Shown piece after piece: positions 33,385 through 44,494 of a DNA stretch of 64,000 bases (positions are counted from its first letter, which is position 1; every line of letters starts with the position of its first letter). The position numbers were made by a program, and so were the translations under genes. The notes beneath the pieces are model-generated. The model did not search any database. It was not told the DNA's origin and worked only from the letters and a program-made list of their open reading frames with translations. This stretch comes from Micropterix aruncella (Eukaryota; Arthropoda; Insecta; Lepidoptera; Micropterigidae). The DNA lies in NCBI GenBank assembly GCA_944548615.1, contig OX155973.1, positions 3,753,921 through 3,817,920 on the forward strand. The letters are read 5' to 3'.

Positions 33385-34630
33385 CAGTAGCGTAGCTACA
33401 AATAATGGCCCCGGTGCAAAATTTAACAAAAGGCCCCTTCCCCTACTTACCTTCATTATGGCATATAGGAAGCAATTTCTGTATACCTAGCTACATTGCA
33501 TACTTATATTGCAGCTACATTATAAATCGGCGTATTCTTTTGGGGGCATTGCCCCGAACGTGTTGCTGAATAGAAAATAAACGATCAGCTGTTGGCATCT
33601 CATTACATAGGCCTCAATTTCTATAATAAATTACCAGAAACCATAAAAAAATAATCAAAATTATGACAAATTCAGGAAAGAGACGAAAAAATATTTAATT
33701 GAGAAATCCTTATATGACCTTGAAGAATTTTAATATATATGTATAATAGATTATATTATCTGTAAGACAATATATTCTATTTTTGTCTAATATAGTCTTA
33801 TTTGTTATTGTATATTCTTTTCTTAATTGTTAAATTACTTTTCTGACTCTTATTTCATTACGTTGATTATAATTATTTTTACCTAATTTTTAAATTTGAA
33901 TGTTTTTAAATATTTTTTTATTATTATTATTTTTTAATTGATTTTATATTTGTAATTTAAATTTCAAATTTTTATGTTTTGATAATTTTATTCGTATTTT
34001 TTAAATGTTAGTTTGATCTTTAATAAATGTAGTTTATGTAGAACTTTTTGGATGCTTTCCATTTTTCTAGTTTTTTTATATTTTTGTTATTGAATTGCTG
34101 ATTCTCTATGTTTTCTCATTATTTCTGTTGTGTTTTATTTTTCTAGTTTTTATGTCTGTTTTATTGAATTTTTAATTTTTTTGTTTTTTTTTTAATTATT
34201 AGTTTTTTATACACTTTTTTATGAGTAATTTGAAATGTAATTTATTTGTAGAAATACCATTAAATATGTAATTTCTATACCCAGATCGGGTTTTTGAAAA
34301 TAAATTATTCTTATTCTTATTCATGTGATAGGAATGGTTAGAAATAATATTAGTAACGAATAAACTTCAGCAAAACTGGCTCTCATAGCATTGCCTATTA
34401 TAATAACTGATTCAGCAATCTCAAAAGTACTTGCAAGTTTTGCAGTTTCACTTGTTAAGGATTTAACACAAAGTAATAATTGTAATGCGTGTGACTCCAA
34501 AAGGTCGCTTTAAAATTGTTTTTGTACTTTGTTTTATGTGGCACAATCGTGGTTTCGTCCATTTTGGCCCTCCTAACAATCGTGGGCCCCGATGCGCCGC
34601 ACCGGATGCACCGGCTTAGTTACACCACTG
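33385..34630. mobile_element. hAT-like DNA element with 8-bp target duplication
   Basis: Termini are CAGTAGCGTAGCTAC at the left and the complement of CAGTGGTGTAACTAAG at the right. ATCCATAG (33377-33384) and ATTCATAG (34631-34638) flank it, an 8-bp duplication with one mismatch, as expected for hAT. A minus-strand frame near 34360-34480 reads KSLTSETAKLASTFEIAESV and may be transposase debris. A LINE is nested inside. Confidence 0.75.
33545..34322 (+). mobile_element. LINE nested in the hAT-like element
   Basis: A C-terminal piece reads GLNFYNKLPETIKK with stops. The long T-rich 3' UTR ends in TTCTTATTCTTATTC at 34307-34322. The 3' UTR matches 32300-32622. Confidence 0.7.
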
Positions 34631-34770
34631 ATTCATAGTCTAACAACGCTAACAGCCCGTAAGAGTCTAACGCCTTACCGCGAGGCACTGGGAAGTAAAC
34701 CCAGCGGGTCTACCGCACGCCCTTACTACCAGATTTGGACGGATTTCTTCAACCTCCAGTCTGGTCCTAA

Positions 34771-35590
34771 ATCAACAACAGCCCTTGCTGCTTAACCCAG
34801 TTGTTACTGAAACTTTTTTTTATCTCGTATCACAGTAGTTTTTCAGTATTATTACCTTGATGCATAAAGTAAACATGGAAAATTACAAAAAAAACTGAGT
34901 TTTCAGGAAAGCTCGGAAAATGCGGATCGTTTTAACAATCAGTAGTAATATGCAGGTAGGTTAACGCTCATATAACTACTACTTTACCGATTGTATCCTA
35001 TTTTAAATTAAAGAAACACAGTTATTGCTATGAAAAAGGCTTTATTATCTATCTATCTATATCTATCTATATAATCTATATCTATCTTGTTCATAAATTT
35101 ATAAAAAACGTGCATAAAATAAATTTCAATCACAAGCTTATTTGTAAACACCGTTTTTAAGACATAGTGAATGTTAATTACGCTAATACGAATTAAAATA
35201 GAAAAGCACTTCAAAATTATGATGATAAAATTATCTATGCACCGAAACACTGTCAAACGATCACTGCGGCGATTGGTAAACAATAAGCAAAGGCGACATG
35301 ATACCTGGGAACCACCATATTTGAAGAATTTTACTTTTATGAGTTTTTTGAAAAATACAAGCATTAATTTTAAAAAGTTCCTAAGTGAATCCCTCGATAA
35401 GGAACCAATTTAAAATTTGGACTTAAAAAAGTTGCTCATTGCCTTGGACATTAGGGCTTTTAAAAACTGACTTCGAAAACTTTCAGGCGCGATTACTCCT
35501 ACAATATAATGAAGCGGTGAGTTTGTTTTATTATAATTTCAGAATATTGAATGGTTAATTCTCTAGGGCAGCACTTAGCCACATTTTTTA
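34771..35590. other. Unassigned; (ATCT)n and a short frame
   Basis: An imperfect (ATCT)n lies at 35046-35090. An 80-residue plus-strand frame (35171-35413) includes KRSLRRLVNNKQRRHD. I do not recognise it and it has an overlapping minus-strand frame, so it is probably chance. Confidence 0.35.
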
Positions 35591-35591
35591 T

Positions 35592-35800
35592 TTAGTTCTC
35601 ACATTTTATCGGCAAGGCATCCCAAAGACGGGCTCCATGTACGGTGAAAGAGAATGAGAAGAGGTCACTGCTGTGACTAGGGATAGAGAGGAGCAGGTTG
35701 TCTTTTGATCTCATAGGGCGTCCATGAGCCGATAGTGCAGTAAATCTGCCGGTAAGATAATAGGGAGCGACGCCATCTAAGATCTTGAAAAGCATACAGA
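35592..35800 (-). mobile_element. LINE C-terminal fragment
   Basis: The frame reads LFKILDGVAPYYLTGRFTAL, then HGRPMRSKDNLLLSIPSHSS and VHGARLWDALP. This is the block found near the end of LINE ORF2 in the families at 8612, 43500 and 45330. No tail was assigned. Confidence 0.7.
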
Positions 35801-36194
35801 AAAGAAATAAATTTATTACGTTTAAAGACTTATAATACGGCGTTCACATATTTATGATTACTTTTTATGACTATGTATAATTATTTTAATTACCATTATG
35901 TCGTTGCTTTTTTTTGCTTATTCTTAATTTTTAACATTCAACTTATTTGAATTTCTGACTTTATGACTATTTTCACCTCCTCTTATTTTTAGTAATTATT
36001 AAGCCTTTTTATTTGGTATTTTAATTTTTTCAGGTATGTACTGTCATTTTTTAATATTTTTTACACTTTTGGCAGCGTATTAAATAAAAATGACACGTAG
36101 CCATTTAAATTTCTTTTTCATTAACCTTAAAAAAAAGAAAAATATATATTTATACGTATTTACATGTATTTTTATCTATGTATTTAACGACCCT
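35801..36194. other. AT-rich stretch, nothing seen
   Basis: No gene or assignable repeat. Confidence 0.35.
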
Positions 36195-36525
36195 ATGTTT
36201 ATGGAATGTCCACCCAAGCACACGCTTTGCTTAGTTAGGTGACATTTAATTAATTATGTAAGTTTAATTTCTTGCTGAATGGTATTTTATTTGATGTTTC
36301 CTAATTGTAATTTGCTGAATTTAAAATTTTAAAATTTAATTTATTACTTTATTTTTACCGTATAACATGTTATTCCACTAGGTTAAGGTTAGCTGTAAAA
36401 TATTGCTTTTAGGCAATAAGCTCGCCTTTTTGTTTAAGCAAATAAAGCGTTTAATTATTATTGTTATTAATTTATAATTTTTGTTTTTTTTTGTAAAATG
36501 CCTAAATAAATAAATAAATATTACC
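36195..36525 (+). mobile_element. LINE 3' end, interrupted
   Basis: CCAAGCACACGCTTTGCTTA and TTTATTTGATGTTTCCTAAT match 1-145. The last part resumes at about 36476 and ends AAATAAATAAATAAATA. Confidence 0.6.
36313..36475 (+). mobile_element. Nested LINE 3' end
   Basis: It carries ACATGTTATTCCACTAGG and GGCAATAAGCTCGCC and ends in an ATT-rich tail. It matches 27324-27600 and splits the 3' end of another LINE family. Confidence 0.7.
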
Positions 36526-37866
36526 TTGCATATTTTAAAACAATTTTGAAATGTCCTACGTATGCGTTTAATATACTTGTATTTAAAACTTTTTACATGT
36601 GTTAAGTTTGAGCTGTAATATTACGTCCCCACCTTAGTGTGACAGCCTGTATATGGTTTCAATCCTTAAAAAACAATTATCTAGCTTCTATTGTTGTTTA
36701 TACTTACTTCTAAACTGTAAAACCTATTTTGCCAGTTCACTATATATAAAAAAATCCGTGGGAACTTATATGTCGTTTTAAATAAAACCCTGGATTTTGA
36801 AAGTATGAAAAACTAACTCATATATTATCAGAATCGGCCGATCATGTCTAAAGAATAAAAAACATCAAATATCAAGTTCTGTCCAGTATAGTAAGTGGTG
36901 TTAGAAAGGTTATTTTACATCTACACATTAATATTAAGCAACAAACGTCACAAGTTTGGTGTAGAACATATTTAAACATGTTTAATTTTGTATTGTCAAA
37001 AGTTTAAAAACTGATTAATAATATTAATATGTATACTTTGCGAAAATATAAGTGAGTTTTAATCATAAATAGCATCTTAATTGTGTACATTTGGCCATTA
37101 TTCCATGCATATTATGGCACTCTGACTATTCTAATGCCTACCCATAAATGGCGTTGTTATATATTTTATTAAAAGAAACGCAGCTAATCATTTTTGGCCA
37201 GGTTTTAAAACCAAATAGCAACTGTGCGCCAGCCGAGAGAGTATGCTCATCGATTTTGTTTATGAAATTTATATTCAAATTAAATCACTCCTCAACTCCT
37301 TTTCGGGAAAGTCTTGGGTTGACACAACCGATATCTATAAAAATATATATTATAATAATAAAAATTCTGTATTGTGAAATGTAAAGAGGTCGTACAAAAT
37401 GGATAGGTACTATTATATGTACTATACAGTTTACCAATCAGGCGTACAATATGTATTTTCTATAATTAAATATGTTCACTTCGCAGTTGAAGGAAAACAA
37501 ATCCGAAAATATTACGTTTTAGACATAGGTATTAACAAAATAATAATTAGAACTATTATCTACAAATTTAGTAAATTTCCATTACTATATATAAATCAAA
37601 TGTTTGTTTTTAAATTAAAATGTCAATCTGGAATTATTAGGCTATCTACGGTTTGTCAGATTTAGAGCTAGAATTAAATATAAATGTTTAAAGTTTAAAA
37701 TGTTGGAGAATTACAATAAAAATATGTTATATTATTTATTTGTCATTATCGTTTAAAAAGTCATTCAGGCTGTAATAGCATTTATTCTTGAGCCAGTACT
37801 TTAATGTCTGTTTGAATCCTGTTGTTGAATGGATTTGATGTTTTGTGGAATAGCGGTAAAATATTT
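36526..37866. other. AT-rich stretch, nothing firm
   Basis: Around 37315-37345 GGGTTGACACAACCGATA resembles a motif in the inverted-repeat element at 42160-43425. Two low-complexity frames at 37148-37665 have no recognisable homology. Confidence 0.35.
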
Positions 37867-39240
37867 AACCCTCCTGTTGCGAGGTAAAAACTCACCTATC
37901 ACTTTTGCGCGCGACATATTCGGGCAAAAAATCGACGCGAGTCAACGGCCTTGAGAAAAACGATCATAACTTATAAACCACTAAACGGATTAAAAAAAGA
38001 TAAAGGGAAAAATGATCGCATTGAAATTTGACATATAAAACATTATGACCTTATCTCGTAAAACAATTAAGATAATAATGAATAAATATTACAAAATTGG
38101 CAAACTGAAAAAACTCGCCTATAAAATCATTTCGATTTTTTTGTCACAAAATACGTAAAATATGCAAAAATTGTAAATACAGTTATCTTCTTTATTAAAT
38201 GCTTTACCAAAACGATATTTTTTTTTTTACTTATTTGCATACAAAAATATTTATTTATTCAGCCAAGAAAAATTTTATGTATTCTCGTAAAAAAAAAAAT
38301 TTTTATTTTTATTTTGTGACTACTTATGGTATTTTTTTATATGAAATTCTTTCAAAATAACTTTATTACTACATCACACTTCTTAGAAATCACACCAGAA
38401 CTTTGAGCTTTGTCTGATATTATAGAAAAATCTAAAGTTTTGAGAGTTTCCGCGTCCGAACTTAATAATAAACTTTGAATGCTCATAATATAAAATTCGT
38501 TAGATTTTTTCAATTATATTGTCTTATCATAGACTTATTATATGTCTAATAACTAATTACTATACTCCAAAGAGTCACATTTCATCGAAAAACTATGGAA
38601 AATCGCACTTTATTCTCTCATAGTAATTATCAAAACAAGTTTCTTTGCGCGATTCATTTTACAAAACAAGATATAATTTTCAAAATACGCCTAATTATGT
38701 GATAAATTAGGATGTAAATGAAACAATACTTATTTTGTTAGTAAATTAAAGCGACATTACGTCATATTTCGCAATATATCGGGATATTTCATAAACATTA
38801 CAAAATAATAACAACCATTTTTCGCGAGCCGTTTGATGTCGCCGAAGTGTTTTCTTTAAAAATTCATGAAAAACAGCAAATGGACTATCTCAATTGACTA
38901 ATCCTAATGCCTAAACTACTTAAAAATGCAAATTACTCACTGTTATCCAGTAAACACTGCACTGTTATCCACAAAACACTGCACAAAACCACCATTCCGC
39001 GGAACTATACCCGGCCGCGGCGCTGGCCGATGGACTGCCGTTTTGACGTCTATGCTAACTTTTTAAATCGCCGTTCGATGTTTTCGCCGGTGGCTGCCGA
39101 ATTAAAGATTATTTGGCCATATCGTTCCGTCGTCAGAAAGCATTAAGTACGACATTTCGAATCGTAAATTGCATTTTTCGCAGCGGCGAGCGCGATATCC
39201 AGTAGCGGATGTTTCGGATTTTAGGCGGCCGCCATACATG
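37867..39240. other. Possible piggyBac-like left end, then unassigned DNA
   Basis: TTAACCCTCCTGTTGCGAGG at 37867 has the TTAA-CCC form of a piggyBac-type terminus. No matching right end or transposase was found up to 39240. The rest is AT-rich to about 38980, then briefly GC-richer without a recognised gene. Confidence 0.3.
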
Positions 39241-39603
39241 TCCCCAAATGGATGTTACGTGCTCAGCGGGTCACAACAGAACTCAGGTCCCTTTTTACAC
39301 ATTTCTTTCCTCACTGAGGGACAATTTATGAGGTTTCTATTCCTCGTAGCCCTTGAATGTACATCTCTTCGTAAGGAGTAGATATTGGGATTATTTTTAA
39401 TTAATTCCCAACGTTCCAGTATATACAGAGAGGGCACAGTCAACATAGACATGCTAGCAAAAAGCGGCCTGCAGGAAGTGTCTGGTGCTACTCCGTTTAG
39501 AAGTCGAACACAGGACTTCTGTATTTCGAATATTCGTTGGACTTCTGTTGAGTTGCCCCACATTATAATGCCGTATTTTAGATGCGGATATACGTAGCCA
39601 TAA
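39241..39603 (-). mobile_element. LINE C-terminal fragment next to a Helitron
   Basis: The frame reads LKYGIIMWGNSTEVQRIFEI, then QKSCVRLLNGVAP and LTVPSLYILERWELIK, a LINE ORF2 post-catalytic region. It is related to the minus-strand copy at 53085-53725. It ends where the Helitron at 39604 starts, and the upstream part was not found beyond the Helitron. Confidence 0.7.
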
Positions 39604-40330
39604 TCTATACTAATATTATAAGGAGGTAAAGTTTGTGACGCTGTAGGAAGTAATCTCTGGATCTAATGAACCGAGGTTGAAAATTCTTTTACCAATAGAA
39701 AGCCACGTTATTTGTGAGTGTTATAGGCTATATATTATTCGGAAAAATGAAAAGACTTTTTCGTGGTAGTCGGATTTCCAAAGTAAGTCTGAAAAAACGG
39801 TCGAACGGAAATGTTTCTAACGAACGCTGTCTTAACGATGAGAGATATATGATAAGGTTCTAGAGAAGAGTTGTAGAGCTTGATAATGCCTACAAAAAAG
39901 TCAGCGACAGCATATGTCTAACTTTTATATTTAAGTAACAAAAAGTAGTATTTTATATTTAAAAAATAATTTAAATCGTTAGGTCATGTTTATTGGTCAT
40001 ATTATCAACAGTTATGAATTATTATAAAAATAAGTAAATTTATCGTCTCAAGTGTTTAAAACAAAAGACTCCCTTTTATTGCATATAATTTCACTTTTAC
40101 TACATAAATGGTTAAAGAGATCACACAAATAAGACACTCACAAGAAGACACTCACAAATAACGGTAATATAGTCAAATTGGCATGCAAATACATACATAC
40201 ATATGCAGTAAAAATATAACCCTTCTTTTGGCCGTCAGGAAATAAGTCATAGTACTAACCAAACCACACTCATAATTTCATCACAAGTAAAAAGTTTTAC
40301 CGCCCAACGAAGTAGGCACGGGTCAGCTAG
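39604..40330 (+). mobile_element. Non-autonomous Helitron, family D, 727 bp
   Basis: The 5' end is TCTATACTAATATTATAAGG. The 3' end is a GCC/GGC hairpin (CGCCCAACGAAGTAGGCAC) followed by GGGTCAGCTAG. The flanking bases are A on the left and T on the right, as expected for Helitron insertion into AT without target duplication. No Rep/helicase coding sequence is present. Two more copies lie at 56846-57802 and 61746-62471. Confidence 0.9.
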
Positions 40331-40796
40331 TATAAGACTAATATTGTAGGAACTTTGACTTACTTTACCACCAAGGAAATGTAAACTAATTTAATACAAG
40401 CTAAGTATTGAAAGAGGATCAGCGTTTCACTTATGTCGCTCACATAACAAGCGGTCAACTAAGTCATTAGATAACACAATGAACCACTTTCAAGTCGGTA
40501 ATTAGTTCCGTCAAGTGCCGGCAAAGAGAGTGTGCACGTGCCTTTATTAGGAGATACCGGCATAATATGGTTAGGTGAAAACGATCGACGAGTATGTCGC
40601 TTGTGAGAGCGAAGGTTTTTCGATGTAAATACATCGCGTACACATGCTGAACGTCCATAGACAATAATAGTATATTATTTTATTACTTTCCCGGCCCACC
40701 AACCGACGGAGAGGGAAATTATTGCGAACGCGCTTTTTTTTGTTGAGATAGGACGAAAATATCTTGTAAATAAGATAAAAAGCGAATTGCGTGAAG
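40331..40796. other. Unassigned stretch
   Basis: No gene or repeat recognised. Confidence 0.35.
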
Positions 40797-41147
40797 TTTA
40801 TTATTATTACTTGTACAGAAAGGCAGCATAATTGCTGATATATCTGAATATAAATTTGAGTACAATTACAATTTCTGTTTAAGATGTGCGTCTAATTTAT
40901 TTTTGAATATATTGACACCACACGCTTCAACCACTTCAGCAGGTTAACTGTTCCACTGGTCCACAATCCGGTTGGTTAGCAAATGTTTTCTGGGATTCAT
41001 GTGGAATCGTGTTTTCTGCAGCTTGAAGTTGTGTCCTCGCAGATGATGCTTGTAGTTTCGCTTGAAGATATAAGGCAATTCGGGGTATCCGTTGAGGATC
41101 TTATATGTCTCATGAAACAATACTGATTCCTGACTCCCCCGGCTGTC
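40797..41147 (-). mobile_element. LINE 3' end fused to REP-A
   Basis: Minus-strand frame from the right: a REP-A piece (GGGGGAGTCAGGAATCAGTA) passes directly into ETYKILNGY, then FKRNYKHHLRGHNFKLQKTR and LLTNRIVDQWNS, a LINE ORF2 C-terminus. The 3' UTR follows, with an AAT-type tail at 40797. The same junction occurs at about 45008. The REP-A part resumes at 41841 beyond a younger REP-A insertion. Confidence 0.75.
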
Positions 41148-41161
41148 AATGGGAATGCACA

Positions 41162-41826
41162 TCTTGCGGTGTCAACTACAACGGGCGAGCCCGTCACCAC
41201 AGGACGTTTTAACGATTAGTCGTTCTATCGCCCTGCAGTGAACGTAGAGACTTTGGACAGTACATTCTACGTCCAGCTACGTCACAACCCGTGAGAGTCC
41301 AACGCCTTACCGCGAGTAAGCCAGGAGTAAACCCGGCGGGCTCGAGAACTCGCGCCCTCACTTCCAATTGTGACCAGATTTCTCCGGTCTCTCGATTGGT
41401 TCCGAGTTCGAGGTCGCTTGCGCGGTCCTCTCCCTTATGAAGCGGTGAAACGGAGTGCACCGAATCTTCGCGGACCAAGGCGTCCCTTGCCCGCCTCTTA
41501 CCCGGGATCGGATGGCCAATGGTCAATTCCAGAGCAGTCGCCATAAGGTACGCAACCACCCCCGCTCTATAGGAAACAATACAGTTCCCAGACTCCCCCG
41601 ACTGTTAGTCGGAGAGCACAACCGATTGGAGCAAACCCCGCACGGTGCGCAGACCGTCCAGGGGCGCCAGAGGTTTGATTCCCAGGGGAGACTGGTTGAC
41701 CCAGTGTCCTACCCAGGCCTCGCACCCCATGCGAGGAGGCCGTCGGATGGGTGTTGACCCGTGAGTGTGACCGACCCTGTACACATGGGTCATCGTGGCC
41801 AACTCATCATGGGCCCGTTAGCCCCC
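41162..41826 (-). repeat. REP-A copy, full length, with perfect 14-bp target duplication
   Basis: AATGGGAATGCACA lies at 41148-41161 and 41827-41840; a preceding C on both sides could make it 15. The 665-bp body runs from TCTTGCGGTGTCAACTACAA to GGGCCCGTTAGCCCCC. The target is itself REP-A sequence. Confidence 0.93.
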
Positions 41827-41867
41827 AATGGGAATGCACAATCAATTGGCTGACGCCACACGATGCA

Positions 41868-42035
41868 ATGTTGCAACCGCCGTTGTCCATGGTTGACTGT
41901 CTACCCTGTCTACCCTGGACAACGGCGGTTGCAACATCGCCGAAATATCGGGTGTTACAAACTTCACGCAATTCGTTTTTTATCTTATTTCTAATGTCAA
42001 ACAACCGCGATAGTCTTCGATTTCATGTGAAAATA
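41868..42035. repeat. Hairpin repeat (family P), copy 1
   Basis: Perfect 22-bp arms (ATGTTGCAACCGCCGTTGTC plus CA) at 41868-41889 and 41916-41937 enclose 26 nt. The right side continues through CGGGTGTTACAAACTTCACG and GTCAAACAACCGCGATAGTC, shared with 58701-58930. Confidence 0.75.
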
Positions 42036-42159
42036 TCTATTTTGAGCCCTCTTGAGACGATTAAGATCATTTTCAGAATAACGTAAATCTGTAGTTTGTG
42101 TGTATTCCTCCACGTTAGCGGCCACACGCTTAATCACATAAATTTAAAATTTGGTATCT

Positions 42160-43425
42160 AGGCATCATTTGGTTATGGCAAGAGTTGAGAAGATTGTGAC
42201 TGAAATCGAAACACCAGGGGGCGCACTATGCATATATAATCCTTGAAATATTGCACTTAGAGACTTGAAATTTGTTAAACAAATGCCTTGTTGGACCGAA
42301 ATCACATTGTAAAATTTTGGTTTAAATATCTCATATACAAGCTGCACTAATAATATTTAAATTCCGCCATACAAATATCAAATATCAACACCGAGCCACG
42401 CGAGGCTAGCCGAGAAACGAACCGCGCCGCTTGAGGCGGATATTCAGGTAAAATCCATCCTTGGATACTTGCCGGAAAAGTTTTGGGATGACACAACCTA
42501 TTTTTTTGGTTTTTCTTGAGGTTTCAGCTACTGCATACAGTAGTAAATATAAGACATTGTAGATTTAGATAGATAGATATGATACATTATATTGTGGCTG
42601 TTTTTGTAGACTTTGCCAAAGCCTTCGACATTGTTTCAACTGAAATCCTACTTTCTGAATGATGCAAATTAGGTATTAGAGTAGTTTTGCCCATGGACGC
42701 CATGCTCCACGCAGGGTTTTTTACCAGGGAAGGGCAAACATATTACTTCGGGAGACAGAAGGTCCCCCGCATCCACCCCCTTCTTCCCCCAACCCACACA
42801 CATCATCCTACATAAAAAATATGGAATAGATTAGGTACACTTCGACGTCCCTGCATAAATAGAGGATTATACCCGAGTATATCAAATATGAATGTTACAA
42901 TAAAAATTGAAAACGTTTATTACACTAAAAAATCAGTTGTGTCACTCCAAGATTTTCCCGGCAAGTAGCTAGGGACTTATTTCATTTAAATATTCGTTTA
43001 ATAAACAAAGTCGATGAGCAGTTGGCGAAAATTCATGTTGATATGCGAAGCATCGCAATGAAAATCTGAATTTCGAACGCGCGTCATCTTATTTAATTTA
43101 AAAATCTAATCGTAAACGCGGGTCGCCGTGACCCTTCGAATACTAAATTCGAACGATCCACGCATTGCAAGCATCGACGCTTTTAAGGTCCTTACTATGT
43201 AATTAATATATGGCGGACTTTAAATATTATTTGTTTCGCTTGTATATGAGATATTGCAACCAAAATTTCACAATGTGATTTCAGCCGAGGCACCTATATA
43301 CCGAGTATTCTTTAAGTCTTTAAGTCCAATATTTCGAGACTGAAGTATGATTAGCGCGCCTTCTGTTGGACCAATTTCCACCACAATCTTTTCAACTCTC
43401 GCCATGACGCACGCATACAAAATTT
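42160..43425. mobile_element. Element with arms of at least 205 bp in inverted orientation
   Basis: 42165-42368 is the complement of 43208-43418 with moderate divergence (for example TCATATACAAGC with GCTTGTATATGAGAT, and TCACATTGTAAAATTTTGGT with its complement). Inner segments near 42470-42505 (GCCGGAAAAGTTTTGGGATG) and 42935-42965 also pair. The centre contains an RT fragment. No transposase or clear target duplication was seen. Confidence 0.65.
42588..42690 (+). mobile_element. LINE RT motif-A fragment
   Basis: Translation gives VAVFVDFAKAFDIVSTEILL before a stop. This is the FxDFxKAFDxV box holding the first catalytic aspartate of LINE reverse transcriptases. Only about 30 residues are recognisable. 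Confidence 0.65.
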
Positions 43426-43499
43426 CGACACAATCAGATGAAGCGTCTGGTCGCTATCTTGGAGGAAGACACACACATATCTCTTACCTCTTTGTATTA

Positions 43500-44249
43500 A
43501 ACGCCAAATGGCACAATCTTTTCTTTTACCGCTAATTAACTACGCTGATGTGGCCTACCTAGATGCGAATGAAGAACTACTCGATAAGCTAGATAGGATT
43601 CAAAACGCGTGTATTCGCTTTGTTTATTCCCTGAAGAAGTTTGATCACATATCTAACTTTCGCAGGCAAATAGAGTGGCTTCCCATTAGACGATGTCGGG
43701 AATTTCACGTACTCGTCCTACTCTTCCGCGTACTACAGTGAAACTGTCCTACTTATTTGAATAATCTCTTCTCTCCGCTTTCATCTCATGGCCTTCCATT
43801 GCGCTCTCAGGAAAATCTATTACTGGCTATACCTCAGCATTCATCAACTTTCATGTCTGTCTTTCGCAGTGCAGGCGGCCCGACTCTGGAATTCCGTGCC
43901 TTTACCGATAAGACAACTTGAAAACCTGAGCGGGTTTAAAAAATCGTTAAAGGGACATTTACTCAACTCATAAATACCCCCTTCCCCTCCCGTCTCCTTT
44001 GCTTGTCCTTATATTCCACTCCTCCCTTCAATATCGAGTTGGCATACGTTACTAATCACTGTTTTATATTTTATCCTATGATGACTATTATGTAAGTGTA
44101 TTCATTTATTACTTGTGAATCAATTTGCCCACATAAACCTTTAGTCATAATAACCCTGGCGGTATGGTCGTAAGATATTGCCACTTTGCAATAGGCCCAC
44201 CACATTGTACTCTTATTTGTGCGCAATAAAACTTTTCAAACAAACAAAC
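43500..44249 (+). mobile_element. LINE C-terminal half with one stop and one frameshift
   Basis: The frame reads FLLPLINYADVAYLDANEEL, then LDKLDRIQNACIRFVYSLKK. A stop follows RVLQ near 43740. The same frame continues NCPTYLNNLFSPLSSHGLPL, then shifts near 43870 into ARLWNSVPLPIRQLENLSGF and ends LKGHLLNS-stop at 43973. The 3' UTR closes with a CAAA-type tail at 44238-44249. It is closely related to 8612-9720. The RT core and endonuclease are absent. Confidence 0.8.
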
Positions 44250-44479
44250 ATAGCAGACAGAAACACACACACACACAGACACTAAGTATACTTCAATCTG
44301 GAATAGTTCCTAATCGTCTCGGTGGGAAGGGGGGGGGGGGGTCAAAACGTTTTTTATATAGATATTTCAACGCGTTCACAGTACTTTACAGTAGGCCGGT
44401 AAAGTATTTAAACTATTTTTATAGGAAAAATTGAAAGCTTTTAATAAAATAACATTTCAGTAGGCTAAAATGTATGACG
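44250..44479. other. Spacer with a G-run
   Basis: A run of about 14 G lies at 44328-44341. Otherwise unassigned. Confidence 0.5.
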
Positions 44480-44494
44480 ATATGATATGATATG

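Larger units (their letters stand above)
33282..34770 (-). repeat. REP-A copy split by a hAT-like element
   Basis: The hairpin-end part lies at 33282-33384 and a following part at 34639-34770. The 5' third of the element is missing. The two parts are contiguous in family coordinates apart from a small gap. Confidence 0.8.

Noticed and set aside
37148..37665. Two AT-rich plus-strand frames of 78 and 88 residues as small genes.
   Set aside because: Low-complexity composition rich in Ile, Lys and Tyr, as expected by chance in AT-rich DNA, with no homology recognised.
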